Source: Chryseobacterium gleum (GTDB lineage Bacteria; Bacteroidota; Bacteroidia; Flavobacteriales_D; Crocinitomicaceae). From it: a DNA stretch of 59,437 bases. Under the pieces are notes generated by a model, which saw only the letters and a list, made by a program, of their open reading frames with translations, ran no database searches and was not told where the DNA came from. This document shows positions 25,727 through 35,045 of this stretch, piece after piece. Within the stretch, counting starts at the first letter, position 1. Each line of letters starts with the position of its first letter. Location of the stretch: contig CAMDMY010000006.1 in assembly GCA_945902775.1 (NCBI GenBank), positions 1 through 59,437 on the forward strand. The letters run 5' to 3'. The translations under genes were made by a program, and so were the position numbers.

Positions 25727-26938
25727 ATGAACTTACACGAATATCAAGGAAAGTCAATATTAAAAAGCTTTGGCGTTAAAGTACAAGAAGGTATTGTAAT
25801 TGACAAAGTTGAAGATGCGCAGGCTGCAGCTAAAAAATTAACTGAAGAAACTGGTACTAGTTGGTACGTAGTGAAAGCACAAATTCACGCAGGTGGTCGT
25901 GGAAAAGGGCTTGTAGCTGAAACAGGATCTCATGGAGTTGTTCTTGCAAAAGGAATTGACAAATTAGATGACGTAGTTAAAGGTATTCTTGGTGGTCACT
26001 TGGAAACTGCTCAAACAAACGGAGTTGGTAAAAAAGTAAATAAAGTGTTAATTGCACAAGACGTTTATTACCCAGGTGAATCAGAAATTTCTGAATTCTA
26101 TATGTCAGTTTTATTAGATCGTGAATTAGGACGTAATGTAATCGTTTATTCTACTGAAGGTGGAATGGATATTGAGCACGTTGCTGAACATACTCCACAT
26201 TTAATCTTCAAAGAAGTTATCGACCCAAGAGTTGGTATTCAAGGATTCCAAACGCGTAAAATTGCTTTCAATTTAGGATTATCAGGGAAAGCATTCAAAG
26301 AAATGACGCAATTCATTGCTAATTTATATGCTGCTTTCGAAGGATGTGATGCTTCTATGTTCGAAATAAACCCTGTTTTCAAAACTTCAGATGATAAAAT
26401 CATTGCTGTTGATGCAAAAGTAACATTGGATGGAAACTCATTGTTCCGTCACCCTGATTATTTAGCAATGCGTGATACTACAGAAGAAGATCCAACAGAA
26501 GTTGAAGCGGATGCTGCAGGATTAAATTTCGTAAAATTAGACGGTAACGTTGGATGTATGGTTAACGGTGCTGGTTTAGCAATGGCAACTATGGATATCA
26601 TTAAATTATCAGGTGGAAATCCTGCTAACTTCTTGGACGTAGGAGGAACTGCAAATGCTGAACGTGTTGAAAAAGCATTCCACATTATCTTAAAAGATAC
26701 AAACGTAAAAGCTATTTTGATTAACATATTTGGTGGTATCGTAAGATGTGACCGTGTTGCTCAAGGAGTTGTTGACGCATACAAAAACATGGGGAATATT
26801 CCAGTTCCGATTATTGTTCGTTTACAAGGAACAAATGCTGTTGAAGCGAAAAAATTAATCGATGATTCAGGATTAAACGTTCACTCTGCAGTTTTATTAC
26901 AAGAAGCTGCTGATTTAGTAAAAGAAGTATTGGCTTAA
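25727..26938 (+). CDS. sucC: succinyl-CoA ligase (ADP-forming) subunit beta
   Basis: The 403-residue protein starts MNLHEYQGKSILKSFGV, with the ATP-grasp region VVKAQIHAGGRGKG and the C-terminal domain with GNVGCMVNGAGLAMATMDII, the DVGGTAN stretch and INIFGGIVRCD. It forms, with SucD, the TCA-cycle enzyme converting succinyl-CoA to succinate. sucD is not adjacent. A strong hairpin terminator follows at 26978. Confidence 0.95.
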   Translation: MNLHEYQGKSILKSFGVKVQEGIVIDKVEDAQAAAKKLTEETGTSWYVVKAQIHAGGRGKGLVAETGSHGVVLAKGIDKLDDVVKGILGGHLETAQTNGVGKKVNKVLIAQDVYYPGESEISEFYMSVLLDRELGRNVIVYSTEGGMDIEHVAEHTPHLIFKEVIDPRVGIQGFQTRKIAFNLGLSGKAFKEMTQFIANLYAAFEGCDASMFEINPVFKTSDDKIIAVDAKVTLDGNSLFRHPDYLAMRDTTEEDPTEVEADAAGLNFVKLDGNVGCMVNGAGLAMATMDIIKLSGGNPANFLDVGGTANAERVEKAFHIILKDTNVKAILINIFGGIVRCDRVAQGVVDAYKNMGNIPVPIIVRLQGTNAVEAKKLIDDSGLNVHSAVLLQEAADLVKEVLA

Positions 26939-26977
26939 TAATAATCTTTACAGATCCAAAGTCTTAACTATAAGTTT

Positions 26978-27009
26978 AAAACGCTCTTCATTTTTGGAGA
27001 GCGTTTTTT
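26978..27009 (+). terminator. Rho-independent terminator after sucC
   Basis: A perfect stem AAAACGCTCT / AGAGCGTTTT with a 10-base loop runs into TTTTTT, 40 bp after the stop. Confidence 0.87.
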
Positions 27010-27072
27010 GTTTAAAAGAATTATATTTACAAACACTTATAAAAGATTGGCTAACTAAAATTAATTAATAAT

Positions 27073-27600
27073 ATGTTACAAATTATTCTACTTGCTTTTA
27101 GTGCAATAATTGCGCTTGTTTTCATTGCTTCTCTTTTTATGAAAAAGGACTACACAATTTCTGCTTCGACTGTTATAAACCGTCCTATAAATGATGTTTT
27201 CAACTATGTTAAAATTCTTAAAAATCAAGAAAATTATAGTAAATGGGTAATGGCTGACCCGAATGCAAAATTGAATTATATTGGCGAAGACGGTGCAATT
27301 GGTTTCATATCCCAATGGGAAAGTGAACTAAAAAACGTTGGTATTGGTGAACAAGAAATTATGTACATCAACGAAAACGAATCTTATCAAGTTGAAATTC
27401 GTTTCAAAAAACCTTTTGAAGGAGTTAGCCAAGCAATTACAACTACTGAAGCAATTTCAGATAACCAAACGAAAGTAACCACAACATTTCTTACGAGTAC
27501 CCCATTTCCTATGAATGTGATGGTGCCATTTATTTCTAAAATGTTGAAAAAGGATATGGATGGAAATATGGTTCGTTTAAAAGCAAATTTGGAGGCTTAA
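27073..27600 (+). CDS. SRPBCC (polyketide cyclase/START-like) family protein
   Basis: The 175-residue protein has an N-terminal membrane helix (residues 1-21) and a SRPBCC domain: YTISASTVINRPINDVFNYV, NYSKWVMADPNAKLNYIG, and ETKVTTTFL-like TKVTTTFLTSTPFP near the end. This helix-grip fold binds hydrophobic ligands; no substrate is assignable. It ends just before a repeat-rich convergent gap with hemH. Confidence 0.75.
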   Translation: MLQIILLAFSAIIALVFIASLFMKKDYTISASTVINRPINDVFNYVKILKNQENYSKWVMADPNAKLNYIGEDGAIGFISQWESELKNVGIGEQEIMYINENESYQVEIRFKKPFEGVSQAITTTEAISDNQTKVTTTFLTSTPFPMNVMVPFISKMLKKDMDGNMVRLKANLEA

Positions 27601-27614
27601 AATATAGTTAAAAC

Positions 27615-27700
27615 CTAAAAAACATAACTTTCGTTGAATATAATCACTAAAAAACATAACTTTTGGTGAATACAATCACTAGAAGTTATATTTTTTAGTG
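27615..27700. repeat. two direct and one inverted copy of CACTAAAAAACATAACTT, hairpin between convergent genes
   Basis: Copies lie at 27615-27631 (partial) and 27645-27664, with an inverted copy at 27681-27700 (AGAAGTTATATTTTTTAGTG). The second and third pair into a stem of about 18 bases, probably a bidirectional terminator between the SRPBCC gene and hemH. Confidence 0.7.
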
Positions 27701-27735
27701 AATTGAAATATACTTTTTAAACTTTAAAAAATACT

Positions 27736-28761
27736 CTACAGTCTTTCTCTCACCAATTCTTCGATACAATCAACGAATTTTGGATGATCGTTTGTACTTG
27801 GAACCAATTGGATTTTTTCTCCTCCGTGTTCTTCAAAAATTTCTTGGTACTCCCCTCCAATTTCTATAATTGTTTCTAAACAATCGGCAACAAAAGCAGG
27901 ACTAAACACCAATAATTTTTTCGCACCTTTTTTACCCCACTCTTCTACTACTTTGTCAGAGAAAGGTTCTAACCATTTTTTAGTTAATCGCGATTGAAAA
28001 CAAACGGTATAATCTGATTCTTTTAGCCCTAATCGTTCAGCTATTAAACGAGTTGTAGCATAAGATGTCGCTTTATAACAATATTTATTTGTTTCGGTGA
28101 TTTCTGTTTCACACGGATGATCTTCACACAGAGTAGAAGCTCCTTCGTATACTTTATCAACTTGGCGAACAGGCAAACCGTGGTATGAAAATAAAATATG
28201 ATCGTACTCTTTAAAATCAAACTGTTTTGCTCTATCTACAATTGCATCTATGAGAGAAGAGTTATCATAAAATTGAGTAACAATTTTAATTTCAGGAATC
28301 ACCCACCATTTTTTAATAATATTCATTGCTTTTTCAATAGCAGACCCAGATGATGCGCTTGCATATTGAGGAAACAAAGGAATAATAATAATTTGATCGT
28401 ACAATTCATCTTTCATTCTTGAAAGCACTGAATCCATAGAAGGGTTTTGGTAACGCATTGCTATTTCGAATTTCACCTCACTAGCGTTGAAACGCTCCTG
28501 TACTAACTTCTTTAAACTTTGCGTATGCGTCATTAACGGAGAAACACCATCACCAAATTTCCACAATTCTTGGTAAATTTTAGCAGACTTTGGAGCTCTA
28601 AATGGAACAATAATTCCATTCACTAATAACTTTCGAGGTAACCAAGGAATATCAATTACACGCGGGTCATTTAAAAATTCTCTTAAATATATACGAACAT
28701 CTTTAACACTTGGACTATTTGGAGTTCCTAATTGAATTAATAATACACCTGTTTTTTTCAT
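27736..28761 (-). CDS. hemH: ferrochelatase
   Basis: The 341-residue enzyme starts MKKTGVLLIQLGTPNSPSVKDVRIYLREFLNDPRVIDIP, with FGDGVSPLMTHTQ, IIIPLFPQYASASSGSA, FSYHGLPVRQVDK containing the catalytic histidine, and FSPAFVADCLETIIEI at the C-terminal end. It inserts iron into protoporphyrin. An LVPSTNDHPKFVDCI ending is typical of bacterial forms. It is the last of three minus-strand genes and follows the binding-fold protein by 18 bp. Confidence 0.95.
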   Translation of the reverse strand: MKKTGVLLIQLGTPNSPSVKDVRIYLREFLNDPRVIDIPWLPRKLLVNGIIVPFRAPKSAKIYQELWKFGDGVSPLMTHTQSLKKLVQERFNASEVKFEIAMRYQNPSMDSVLSRMKDELYDQIIIIPLFPQYASASSGSAIEKAMNIIKKWWVIPEIKIVTQFYDNSSLIDAIVDRAKQFDFKEYDHILFSYHGLPVRQVDKVYEGASTLCEDHPCETEITETNKYCYKATSYATTRLIAERLGLKESDYTVCFQSRLTKKWLEPFSDKVVEEWGKKGAKKLLVFSPAFVADCLETIIEIGGEYQEIFEEHGGEKIQLVPSTNDHPKFVDCIEELVRERL

Positions 28762-28779
28762 CTTTTACTTTTTTATTTA

Positions 28780-29643
28780 TTAAAACAATTTAGTTCTCCA
28801 ATCTTCTGATTCTTCTTGTGTTATCAAATTCAATTTCAGTAAATATTGAATCGTTTGTTCAAATGCTAAAGGATATTCTATTCCTTTATAATTCCAATCT
28901 GTTTCAGAAAGCCATTTTTCAACTTGATCTGAACGTAAATTATATCTCCAACTAATTACTTCAACAGTATCAGGATCATTTTTAACCCACAATGCTTTCT
29001 TATTTACGATCGTACACATTGCTTTTAATTCATTGAAGTATTTCTCATAAACTTCAGTTCGAACAGCAATCACAAAACACGGCCAAGGTGTTACAACTTC
29101 ATCAATGTATCTACACTTTTCTTGTTCAGTGTAAGGAAACGTTGTGTATTTCTCCCATAAAAAAGCTTGTGCTTCATTGTGTTCTAATGCCCAAAGTCCT
29201 CCGTAAATATCACCGATCACATTGAATTTCAAATTACTCGTCGACCATCCTTCTTGATCAGCTTTTACATACGCCATCAAATGAGAACCTGAACCTTCAC
29301 GAGATATTGCAAATGTTTGTCCTTCTAAATCATCCATTTTTTGAATGTCGGAATGAAAAGGAACATGAACACCCCAATGCAATGGTGAAGTCACATAAAC
29401 TTGTAAAATTTTCACATCTGTACCTTGAAGAACTGCTTTTGTGATTCCTTCTGTCAACAAAATAGCAATATCAATCGAACCTGTTTCAAGACCACGAACC
29501 ATTTGACCCGTTCCTCCACCCATATCACTCCAATGCAGTTTTAAACCGATATTACTGAAAGCACCTTCTTCGATAGCTAGTCGCCAAGGCAAATTAAAAT
29601 GCTCTGGAACGCCACCTACTTTTAAACCAATTAATTTTTCCAT
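28780..29643 (-). CDS. periplasmic-binding-fold protein (NMT1/THI5-like) without signal peptide
   Basis: The 287-residue protein resembles substrate-binding proteins of the NrtA/TauA/THI5 type: GGVPEHFNLPWRLAIEEGAF, SDMGGGTGQMVRGLETGSIDIAILLTEG, FAISREGSGSHLMAYV and WALEHNEAQAFLWEKYTTF. No signal peptide or lipobox is seen, so it appears cytosolic. The start at 29643 (MEKLIGLKVGG) is chosen because the longer frame runs into the ABC gene. It sits one base after the ABC exporter stop. It could be a sensor or an enzyme of the thiamine/menaquinone-type binding fold; the ligand is unknown. Confidence 0.75.
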   Translation of the reverse strand: MEKLIGLKVGGVPEHFNLPWRLAIEEGAFSNIGLKLHWSDMGGGTGQMVRGLETGSIDIAILLTEGITKAVLQGTDVKILQVYVTSPLHWGVHVPFHSDIQKMDDLEGQTFAISREGSGSHLMAYVKADQEGWSTSNLKFNVIGDIYGGLWALEHNEAQAFLWEKYTTFPYTEQEKCRYIDEVVTPWPCFVIAVRTEVYEKYFNELKAMCTIVNKKALWVKNDPDTVEVISWRYNLRSDQVEKWLSETDWNYKGIEYPLAFEQTIQYLLKLNLITQEESEDWRTKLF

Positions 29644-29644
29644 C

Positions 29645-31411
29645 TTACTGTTGTTCAGAGAATTGCTTATCGTATAATCGTTTGTAAAAACCATCAATTA
29701 AAAGTAATTCAGTATGTGTACCTTGTTCTTTAATTTCTCCTTTGTCTAAAACAATAATTTGATCTGCTTTTTGTATTGTTGAAATACGATGAGCAATCAC
29801 GATAGAAGTTCTTCCTTTTGTTAACTCTTCTGTTGCTTTTTGAATCATTTCTTCCGATTCATTATCAACGCTTGATGTTGCTTCGTCCAAAATTAAAATC
29901 GTTGGATTGTATACATAAGCTCTAATAAATGCTAATAATTGTCGCTGACCAACCGATAAAACCCCACCTCTTTCACCAACATGATAATCATATCCATCTG
30001 GTAATTTTTCTATAAAAGAATGAGCTCCAATAGCTTTAGCCGCCTCGATTACTTGTTGTCTAGAAATCTCTTCATTTCCTAATGTAATATTATTATGAAC
30101 TGAATCAGAAAAAAGAAAAACATCTTGTAAAACAATCGCTATATTTTTTCTTAAAAAAGCTAATTCTAAGTCCTTTACATTTGTATTCCCTATGAAAATT
30201 GCTCCTTTTTGGAATTCATAAAAACGTCCCAATAAATTAACAATAGAAGATTTCCCTGCACCTGTTGCTCCAACAAAAGCGACAGTTGAATTTGGTTGTA
30301 TCGTTAAGTTAATATCCTTTAAAACCCATTCTTCATTTTGATAAGCGAAGAATACATTTTCGAATTTGATTGGTTGATTAAAATCACATTTTGTTAAGTC
30401 CCCTTCTTCTTGAATATGTTCATTTAAATCTAAAATTTCAAAAACACGTTCAGCCCTAACTGTCCCTCTTTGAAGAATATTAAATTTATCTGCCAATTGA
30501 CGAATCGGTCTGAAAAGCATACTTATCCAAAACGTAAATTTTATCACCTCTAGATACTGCGTTTTCATATCCGCACCGTTCATTCCTTCCACCTGAAAAG
30601 CAATGTATACAATCAAAAAGGCGATTGATAAAGAACTTAAAATCTCAACAACTGGGAAGAAAATTGAAAATGCCCAAATTGCATTTATATGGGCTTTACG
30701 ATGTGCTTTATTGATATCTTCAAAACCTTCAAACTCTTCTTTCTCACGATTGAATAATTGAACAATTGACATCCCTGTAATTCGTTCTTGAACAAAGGTA
30801 TTCAAACGTGTCACTTGAAGTCTTTCTTGTAAAAATGAATTATTCATTGAGCGCGCAAAAATTTTAGTCGCCAACAACAACAAAGGAATGGGAATTAAAA
30901 CTAACAATGTCAGATGCCAATTCACAAAAAACATCGTAAAAACAACCGCTACTAATGTTAATACATCCCCTAAAATATCGACTAAACCTGTTGAAAAAAC
31001 ATCAGAAATCGCTTCCATATCAGAAACAACCCTCGTTACCAAAGCTCCAATTGGAGTTTTATCAAAATAACGCATTCTGAAAGAGGTAATGTGTTCAACT
31101 AACTTTTTACGCATATCACTAATGATACTTTGCGCTAAAAGATTACTGAAATAAGAACTTGTGAATTGAAGAATTGCTTCAAAAGCTAACATTCCAATAA
31201 TCGTTAAAGTCCAAAATAATAAAGCCTCACCATTTTGATTTTCAACTATATAATCTCTAACCATATCTGAGATTAAAAGTGGTCGAATTACACTACTTAA
31301 CGATATTAAAATAACACAAATTAGAGCAATAAAAAAGAACTTTTTATAGGGCTTTGCATACGTTACAAGACGCTTAAAAATAGAATAATTTACCTTTGCT
31401 TCTTTTGACAT
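29645..31411 (-). CDS. ABC transporter, fused permease and ATPase (MsbA-like exporter)
   Basis: The 588-residue half-transporter has six membrane helices (residues ~20-310) and a C-terminal ATPase with Walker A GATGAGKSS, Q-loop IVLQDVFLFSDSV, signature LSVGQRQLLAF, Walker B ILILDEATSSVDN and H-loop IVIAHRISTI. It is an exporter for lipids or drugs; Bacteroidota homologues are usually annotated MsbA-like. It starts leaderless-like at 31411, only 4 bases after a -7 box. The binding-fold protein gene begins one base after its stop. Confidence 0.92.
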   Translation of the reverse strand: MSKEAKVNYSIFKRLVTYAKPYKKFFFIALICVILISLSSVIRPLLISDMVRDYIVENQNGEALLFWTLTIIGMLAFEAILQFTSSYFSNLLAQSIISDMRKKLVEHITSFRMRYFDKTPIGALVTRVVSDMEAISDVFSTGLVDILGDVLTLVAVVFTMFFVNWHLTLLVLIPIPLLLLATKIFARSMNNSFLQERLQVTRLNTFVQERITGMSIVQLFNREKEEFEGFEDINKAHRKAHINAIWAFSIFFPVVEILSSLSIAFLIVYIAFQVEGMNGADMKTQYLEVIKFTFWISMLFRPIRQLADKFNILQRGTVRAERVFEILDLNEHIQEEGDLTKCDFNQPIKFENVFFAYQNEEWVLKDINLTIQPNSTVAFVGATGAGKSSIVNLLGRFYEFQKGAIFIGNTNVKDLELAFLRKNIAIVLQDVFLFSDSVHNNITLGNEEISRQQVIEAAKAIGAHSFIEKLPDGYDYHVGERGGVLSVGQRQLLAFIRAYVYNPTILILDEATSSVDNESEEMIQKATEELTKGRTSIVIAHRISTIQKADQIIVLDKGEIKEQGTHTELLLIDGFYKRLYDKQFSEQQ

Positions 31412-31415
31412 AGCA

Positions 31416-31423
31416 CAAAGATA
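31416..31423 (-). promoter_or_regulatory. -7 promoter element immediately before the ABC exporter ATG
   Basis: On the minus strand TATCTTTG is followed by TGCT and then ATG, so transcription likely starts at or within the start codon (leaderless transcript). Confidence 0.55.
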
Positions 31424-31567
31424 ATATTATTTATTTTTTAATGTGATAGATGAATTTATGATCGAACGATTTAAAATTATTAAACTTTCAGATTTTCATG
31501 AAAAACAATATACTAAAACTTTAACTTTATTAAATATTCTATTAACTTTATAAAAAACTAATAAATT

Positions 31568-32215
31568 ATGATTCACAATCTTTCTCATTCAAATTCTATT
31601 TTAGGAAATTTTATTTCTGAATTAAGAAGTGTTGAAATTCAAAAAGATTCAATGCGTTTTAGACGTAATTTAGAACGAATTGGCGAAGTAATTGGCTACG
31701 AAATTTCTAAAAAATTAGACTATGAAACGGCTACTTTTATAACTCCTTTAGGTCAGGCTGACGTGAATGTTTTAAAAACCCAACCAGTTTTAGCAACTAT
31801 TTTGAGAGCTGGATTAGGAATGCATCAAGGTTTATTAAATTATTTTGACAAATCAGATAGTGCTTTTATTTCAGCATATAGAAAACATACAAGTATTGAA
31901 GAATTTGACATTCATGTTGAATATTTAGCGTCGCCTGATTTAACAAACAAAACAGTTATCTTAAGTGACCCAATGTTAGCTACAGGCGCTTCTATGGTTA
32001 CGGTTTATAAAGCATTACTAAAACAAGGAAGACCAGCTAAAATTTATATCATTGCAGCTATAGCTTCTCAAGATGCTGTTGAATACGTGAAAAAACATTT
32101 ACCTGAAAATACTGAAATATGGGTTGGTGCAATCGATGAAGAATTAACCGCTCAATCATACATCGTTCCGGGTATAGGAGATGCAGGTGATTTAGCATTT
32201 GGTGTAAAATGTTAA
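31568..32215 (+). CDS. upp: uracil phosphoribosyltransferase
   Basis: The 215-residue enzyme has FRRNLERIGEVIGYEISKKLD near the start, ATILRAGLGMHQGLL, the PRPP-binding loop DPMLATGASM (~138-147) and ends with GIGDAGDLAFGVKC. It salvages uracil to UMP. Length and order of motifs match the family. It starts 156 bp from the divergent ABC gene and is followed by a membrane protein gene 4 bp later. Confidence 0.94.
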   Translation: MIHNLSHSNSILGNFISELRSVEIQKDSMRFRRNLERIGEVIGYEISKKLDYETATFITPLGQADVNVLKTQPVLATILRAGLGMHQGLLNYFDKSDSAFISAYRKHTSIEEFDIHVEYLASPDLTNKTVILSDPMLATGASMVTVYKALLKQGRPAKIYIIAAIASQDAVEYVKKHLPENTEIWVGAIDEELTAQSYIVPGIGDAGDLAFGVKC

Positions 32216-32219
32216 GAAC

Positions 32220-32687
32220 ATGAAATGGGGCGCTCTTTCTTCCGTATTTATCTTTAGTACAATAAAATTTCTTTTCGCTCCATTTACTGGTCCAGGTTTA
32301 GGTTTAAATTTTATTGAAACCTATTCTGCAAGTGTTGCTGGCGCAATCTTTTGTGCTTTTGTCTTTTATTTTTCAAGCGAATTCTTTATGAAAAGGGCAA
32401 GGGATAAACGTCATAAAATCTATCATGAAGCACTCGAGAAAGGTATTGAATTTAAAACAAAAAAGAAGTTTACAGTTCTAAATAAATCAATAGTTAAAAT
32501 TAAAAAAAGACTTGGCATTTATGGTGTAGCTATTTATGCACCGTTTTTTTTGTCTATTCCTTTAGGAAGTATAATAACGGCTAAATTTTACGGGAAAGAG
32601 AAAAAAACATTTTTCATTATTCTTTTTGGAATTTTCATAAATGCTTTAATCACTACTGGCATAGCTTTTTCAGGTGATTTATTTTAA
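32220..32687 (+). CDS. small multi-pass membrane protein of unknown function
   Basis: The 155-residue protein has about three to four hydrophobic segments with an opening stretch TGPGLGLNFIETYSASVAG and a charged central cytosolic loop (KRARDKRHKIYHEALEKG). No known domain is recognised. It is tightly packed between upp and a YjjG-type phosphatase (gaps of 4 and 3 bp), so it is translated in one operon with them. Confidence 0.6.
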   Translation: MKWGALSSVFIFSTIKFLFAPFTGPGLGLNFIETYSASVAGAIFCAFVFYFSSEFFMKRARDKRHKIYHEALEKGIEFKTKKKFTVLNKSIVKIKKRLGIYGVAIYAPFFLSIPLGSIITAKFYGKEKKTFFIILFGIFINALITTGIAFSGDLF

Positions 32688-32690
32688 GAT

Positions 32691-33404
32691 ATGAATTCTA
32701 ATCGCCATCTTTTTTTTGATTTAGACCGTACCTTATGGGATTTTGAAAAGAATTCTCAACAAGCGTTACGAATACTATATTCAGAACTTGGGTTAAAAGA
32801 AAGTATTCCAAATTTCTACGATTTTTACAATAAATATAAAAACGTAAACACTGACTTGTGGGTGCTTTACGGTAGAGGTAAACTTTCAAAAGAACAACTT
32901 CGCACTACTCGATTCGAAAAAACGTTACACAAATTCGGAATCGTTGATGAGGAATTAAATCTTAAGTTGAATGAAGGTTATATAGAACTATCTCCAAATC
33001 AAACAAATATTTTTCCATATGCTATTGAAACACTTACTGATTTAAAAAATGACGGTTTTAATATGCATATAATCACCAATGGATTCAAAGAAGTGCAATT
33101 CCGAAAATTAAAAAATTGTGGATTTGAAGATTTTTTTGACATCATTGTTTGCTCTGAAGAAGTTGGCAAAAACAAACCTGCACCTGAAGTTTTTCAATAT
33201 GCAATGCAAAAAGCAAATGCAATCCCGACAAACAGTGTAATGATTGGTGATGATTTAAGAGTAGATATAATTGGGGGGGCTAACGCTGGAATGCATACTA
33301 TCTTATTCGACCCAAACAAAAAATACCGAAAACATTGTAGTGATTATCAAATTAAGTCTTTGAATCAAATTCCTGAAATTTTACCTTGGATTTTTAGAGG
33401 TTGA
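32691..33404 (+). CDS. YjjG-type HAD nucleotidase
   Basis: The 237-residue HAD phosphatase has motif I FFDLDRTLWDFEKNS (residues 8-22), motif II ITNGF, and motif III/IV GKNKPAPEVFQYAM...GDDLRVDIIGGANAGM. Family members dephosphorylate noncanonical pyrimidine nucleotides, which fits its position after upp. The gene ends in a dispersed-repeat region and terminator (33405-33518). Confidence 0.85.
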   Translation: MNSNRHLFFDLDRTLWDFEKNSQQALRILYSELGLKESIPNFYDFYNKYKNVNTDLWVLYGRGKLSKEQLRTTRFEKTLHKFGIVDEELNLKLNEGYIELSPNQTNIFPYAIETLTDLKNDGFNMHIITNGFKEVQFRKLKNCGFEDFFDIIVCSEEVGKNKPAPEVFQYAMQKANAIPTNSVMIGDDLRVDIIGGANAGMHTILFDPNKKYRKHCSDYQIKSLNQIPEILPWIFRG

Positions 33405-33434
33405 AATTGAGATTAAGGTTTAGGTTGAGACGAA

Positions 33435-33453
33435 GACTGAGCCTGTCGAAGTT
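33435..33453. repeat. dispersed palindromic motif GACTGAGCCTGTCGAAGTT
   Basis: An imperfect hairpin GACT ... AGTT surrounds GAGCCTGTCGA. Similar motifs (CTGAGCCTGTCGAAG) occur as short dispersed repeats in many bacterial genomes (recollection). A related copy lies at 41206-41225. Confidence 0.6.
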
Positions 33454-33470
33454 GAGGTTGAGGGAAACAC

Positions 33471-33502
33471 AAAAGGCTTCCTGAAATCAGAAAGCCTTTT
33501 AA
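33471..33502. terminator. bidirectional terminator between YjjG-type gene and ornithine aminotransferase
   Basis: The stem AAAAGGCTT / AAGCCTTTT has a 12-base loop and A/T flanks on both sides, and lies in the gap between convergent genes. Confidence 0.75.
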
Positions 33503-33518
33503 CTATATTAATTCAATT

Positions 33519-34802
33519 TTATTTTTTGAATTCGTTGATTGTTTTTTCGATGATACCAACACATTCCATTAATTGCTCTTCATCCATTACCAATGGCGGA
33601 GCGAAACGAATAATATTACCGTGTGTTGGTTTTGCTAAAAGTCCGTTTTCTTTTAATGCAACGCATAGATCCCAAGCAGTTGAACTTTCTGGTGTATCAT
33701 TAATAATGATTGCATTTAATAAACCTTTACCTCTAACCTTGGTAACTAAATCAGAGCCGTCAATGATACGTTGCATTTCTTTTCTAAAAATATGACCCAG
33801 TTTACGTGCATTTTGAATTAAATTCTCTTCATTAACAACTTCCAAAGCAGCTACAGCAACCTTAGCAGCAATAGGATTTCCTCCAAATGTAGAACCATGC
33901 TGACCAGGTTTAATCACTTTCATAATAGCATCATCAGTAAGTACAGCTGAAACAGGATAAACTCCTCCTGAAAGTGCTTTTCCAAGTACTAAAATGTCTG
34001 GCTTAGTATACGTAGCAGCTTGTTTTTCGCACGCATTTTCGCAGTTACAGTTACCACAAACAGCTAAAAGACTTCCAGTTCGAGCAATACCAGTTTGAAC
34101 TTCATCCGCGATAAATAATACGTTATTTTTCTCACAAATCGACTTTGCTTTAGCTAAAAAATCTTCTGAAGGCACATAAACACCCGCTTCTCCTTGAATT
34201 GGTTCAACTAAGAAACCAATTACATTTTTATTTTGAAGTGCAAATTCTAATGCATTAACATCGTCATAAGGAATAGATACAAAACCTGGTGTAAAAGGTC
34301 CGAAATTTTTACGTGCATCTGGATCATTTGAAAAAGATACGATAGTGGTTGTTCTACCATGAAAATTTCCTTCACACACTACAATTACAGCATCATTTTC
34401 ATTGACACCTTTTACTTCATAACCCCATTTACGAGCGATTTTAATAGCCGTTTCAACAGCCTCTGCTCCAGTATTCATTGGTAATACTTTGTCAAATCCG
34501 AAATATTCAGTTACAAATTTCTCGTAAACACCCAATGTATCATTATAAAAAGCTCTTGAAGTTAAAGTCAATGTTTGAGCTTGTTCTATCATTGCGCCTA
34601 TAATTTTCGGGTGACAATGACCTTGATTTACAGCAGAATAAGCAGATAAGAAATCGAAATATTTTTTCCCTTCAACATCCCAAACATACACACCTTCTCC
34701 TTTTGCTAAAACTACAGGAAGTGGGTGATAATTATGAGCTCCGTGTTTATCTTCTAATTGAATTAAGTCTTGTGAAGTTAGTTGTTCCATTGTTGAATTC
34801 AT
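33519..34802 (-). CDS. rocD: ornithine aminotransferase (rocD-like)
   Basis: The 427-residue class III PLP transaminase has [46 protein letters not shown] at the start. It also has [38 protein letters not shown], and [14 protein letters not shown] with the PLP lysine. It moves the delta-amino group of ornithine to 2-oxoglutarate. An odd feature is a Cys-rich stretch [10 protein letters not shown] (~249-258) replacing the usual short loop before the PLP lysine; a metal-binding role is possible but unproven. Its promoter box is at 34895. Confidence 0.92.
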   Translation of the reverse strand: MNSTMEQLTSQDLIQLEDKHGAHNYHPLPVVLAKGEGVYVWDVEGKKYFDFLSAYSAVNQGHCHPKIIGAMIEQAQTLTLTSRAFYNDTLGVYEKFVTEYFGFDKVLPMNTGAEAVETAIKIARKWGYEVKGVNENDAVIVVCEGNFHGRTTTIVSFSNDPDARKNFGPFTPGFVSIPYDDVNALEFALQNKNVIGFLVEPIQGEAGVYVPSEDFLAKAKSICEKNNVLFIADEVQTGIARTGSLLAVCGNCNCENACEKQAATYTKPDILVLGKALSGGVYPVSAVLTDDAIMKVIKPGQHGSTFGGNPIAAKVAVAALEVVNEENLIQNARKLGHIFRKEMQRIIDGSDLVTKVRGKGLLNAIIINDTPESSTAWDLCVALKENGLLAKPTHGNIIRFAPPLVMDEEQLMECVGIIEKTINEFKK

Positions 34803-34894
34803 TGTTGTTTCTTTTGAATGTTAAATACCACTTATCACGGACAGTGTGCATCCTTTCCTCATTCATTCTGGAGAGAAATCATCCTTTCATTTTA

Positions 34895-34902
34895 CAAATA
34901 TA
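34895..34902 (-). promoter_or_regulatory. -7 promoter element for ornithine aminotransferase
   Basis: The minus strand reads TATATTTG, matching TAnnTTTG, with about 90 bases of leader to the ATG at 34802. The rest of the 34803-35045 gap holds this leader and the terminator for parC. Confidence 0.6.
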
Positions 34903-34992
34903 GGGAAGTTACAGTTGATTTTAATATTCATTCTTAATTATTTTGACAACAAATTCTACAAATAATCTAATTTATTATCATTTTATCAAAAT

Positions 34993-35029
34993 AAAAAAGT
35001 CCATTTTAGTTTCTAAAATGGACTTTTTT
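34993..35029 (-). terminator. Rho-independent terminator after parC
   Basis: A 17-bp perfect stem (AAAAAAGTCCATTTTAG with its complement) and TTT loop lies 17 bp beyond the parC stop on the minus strand, then a T-rich stretch. Confidence 0.87.
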
Positions 35030-35045
35030 ATTTTTTATTTTCTTT

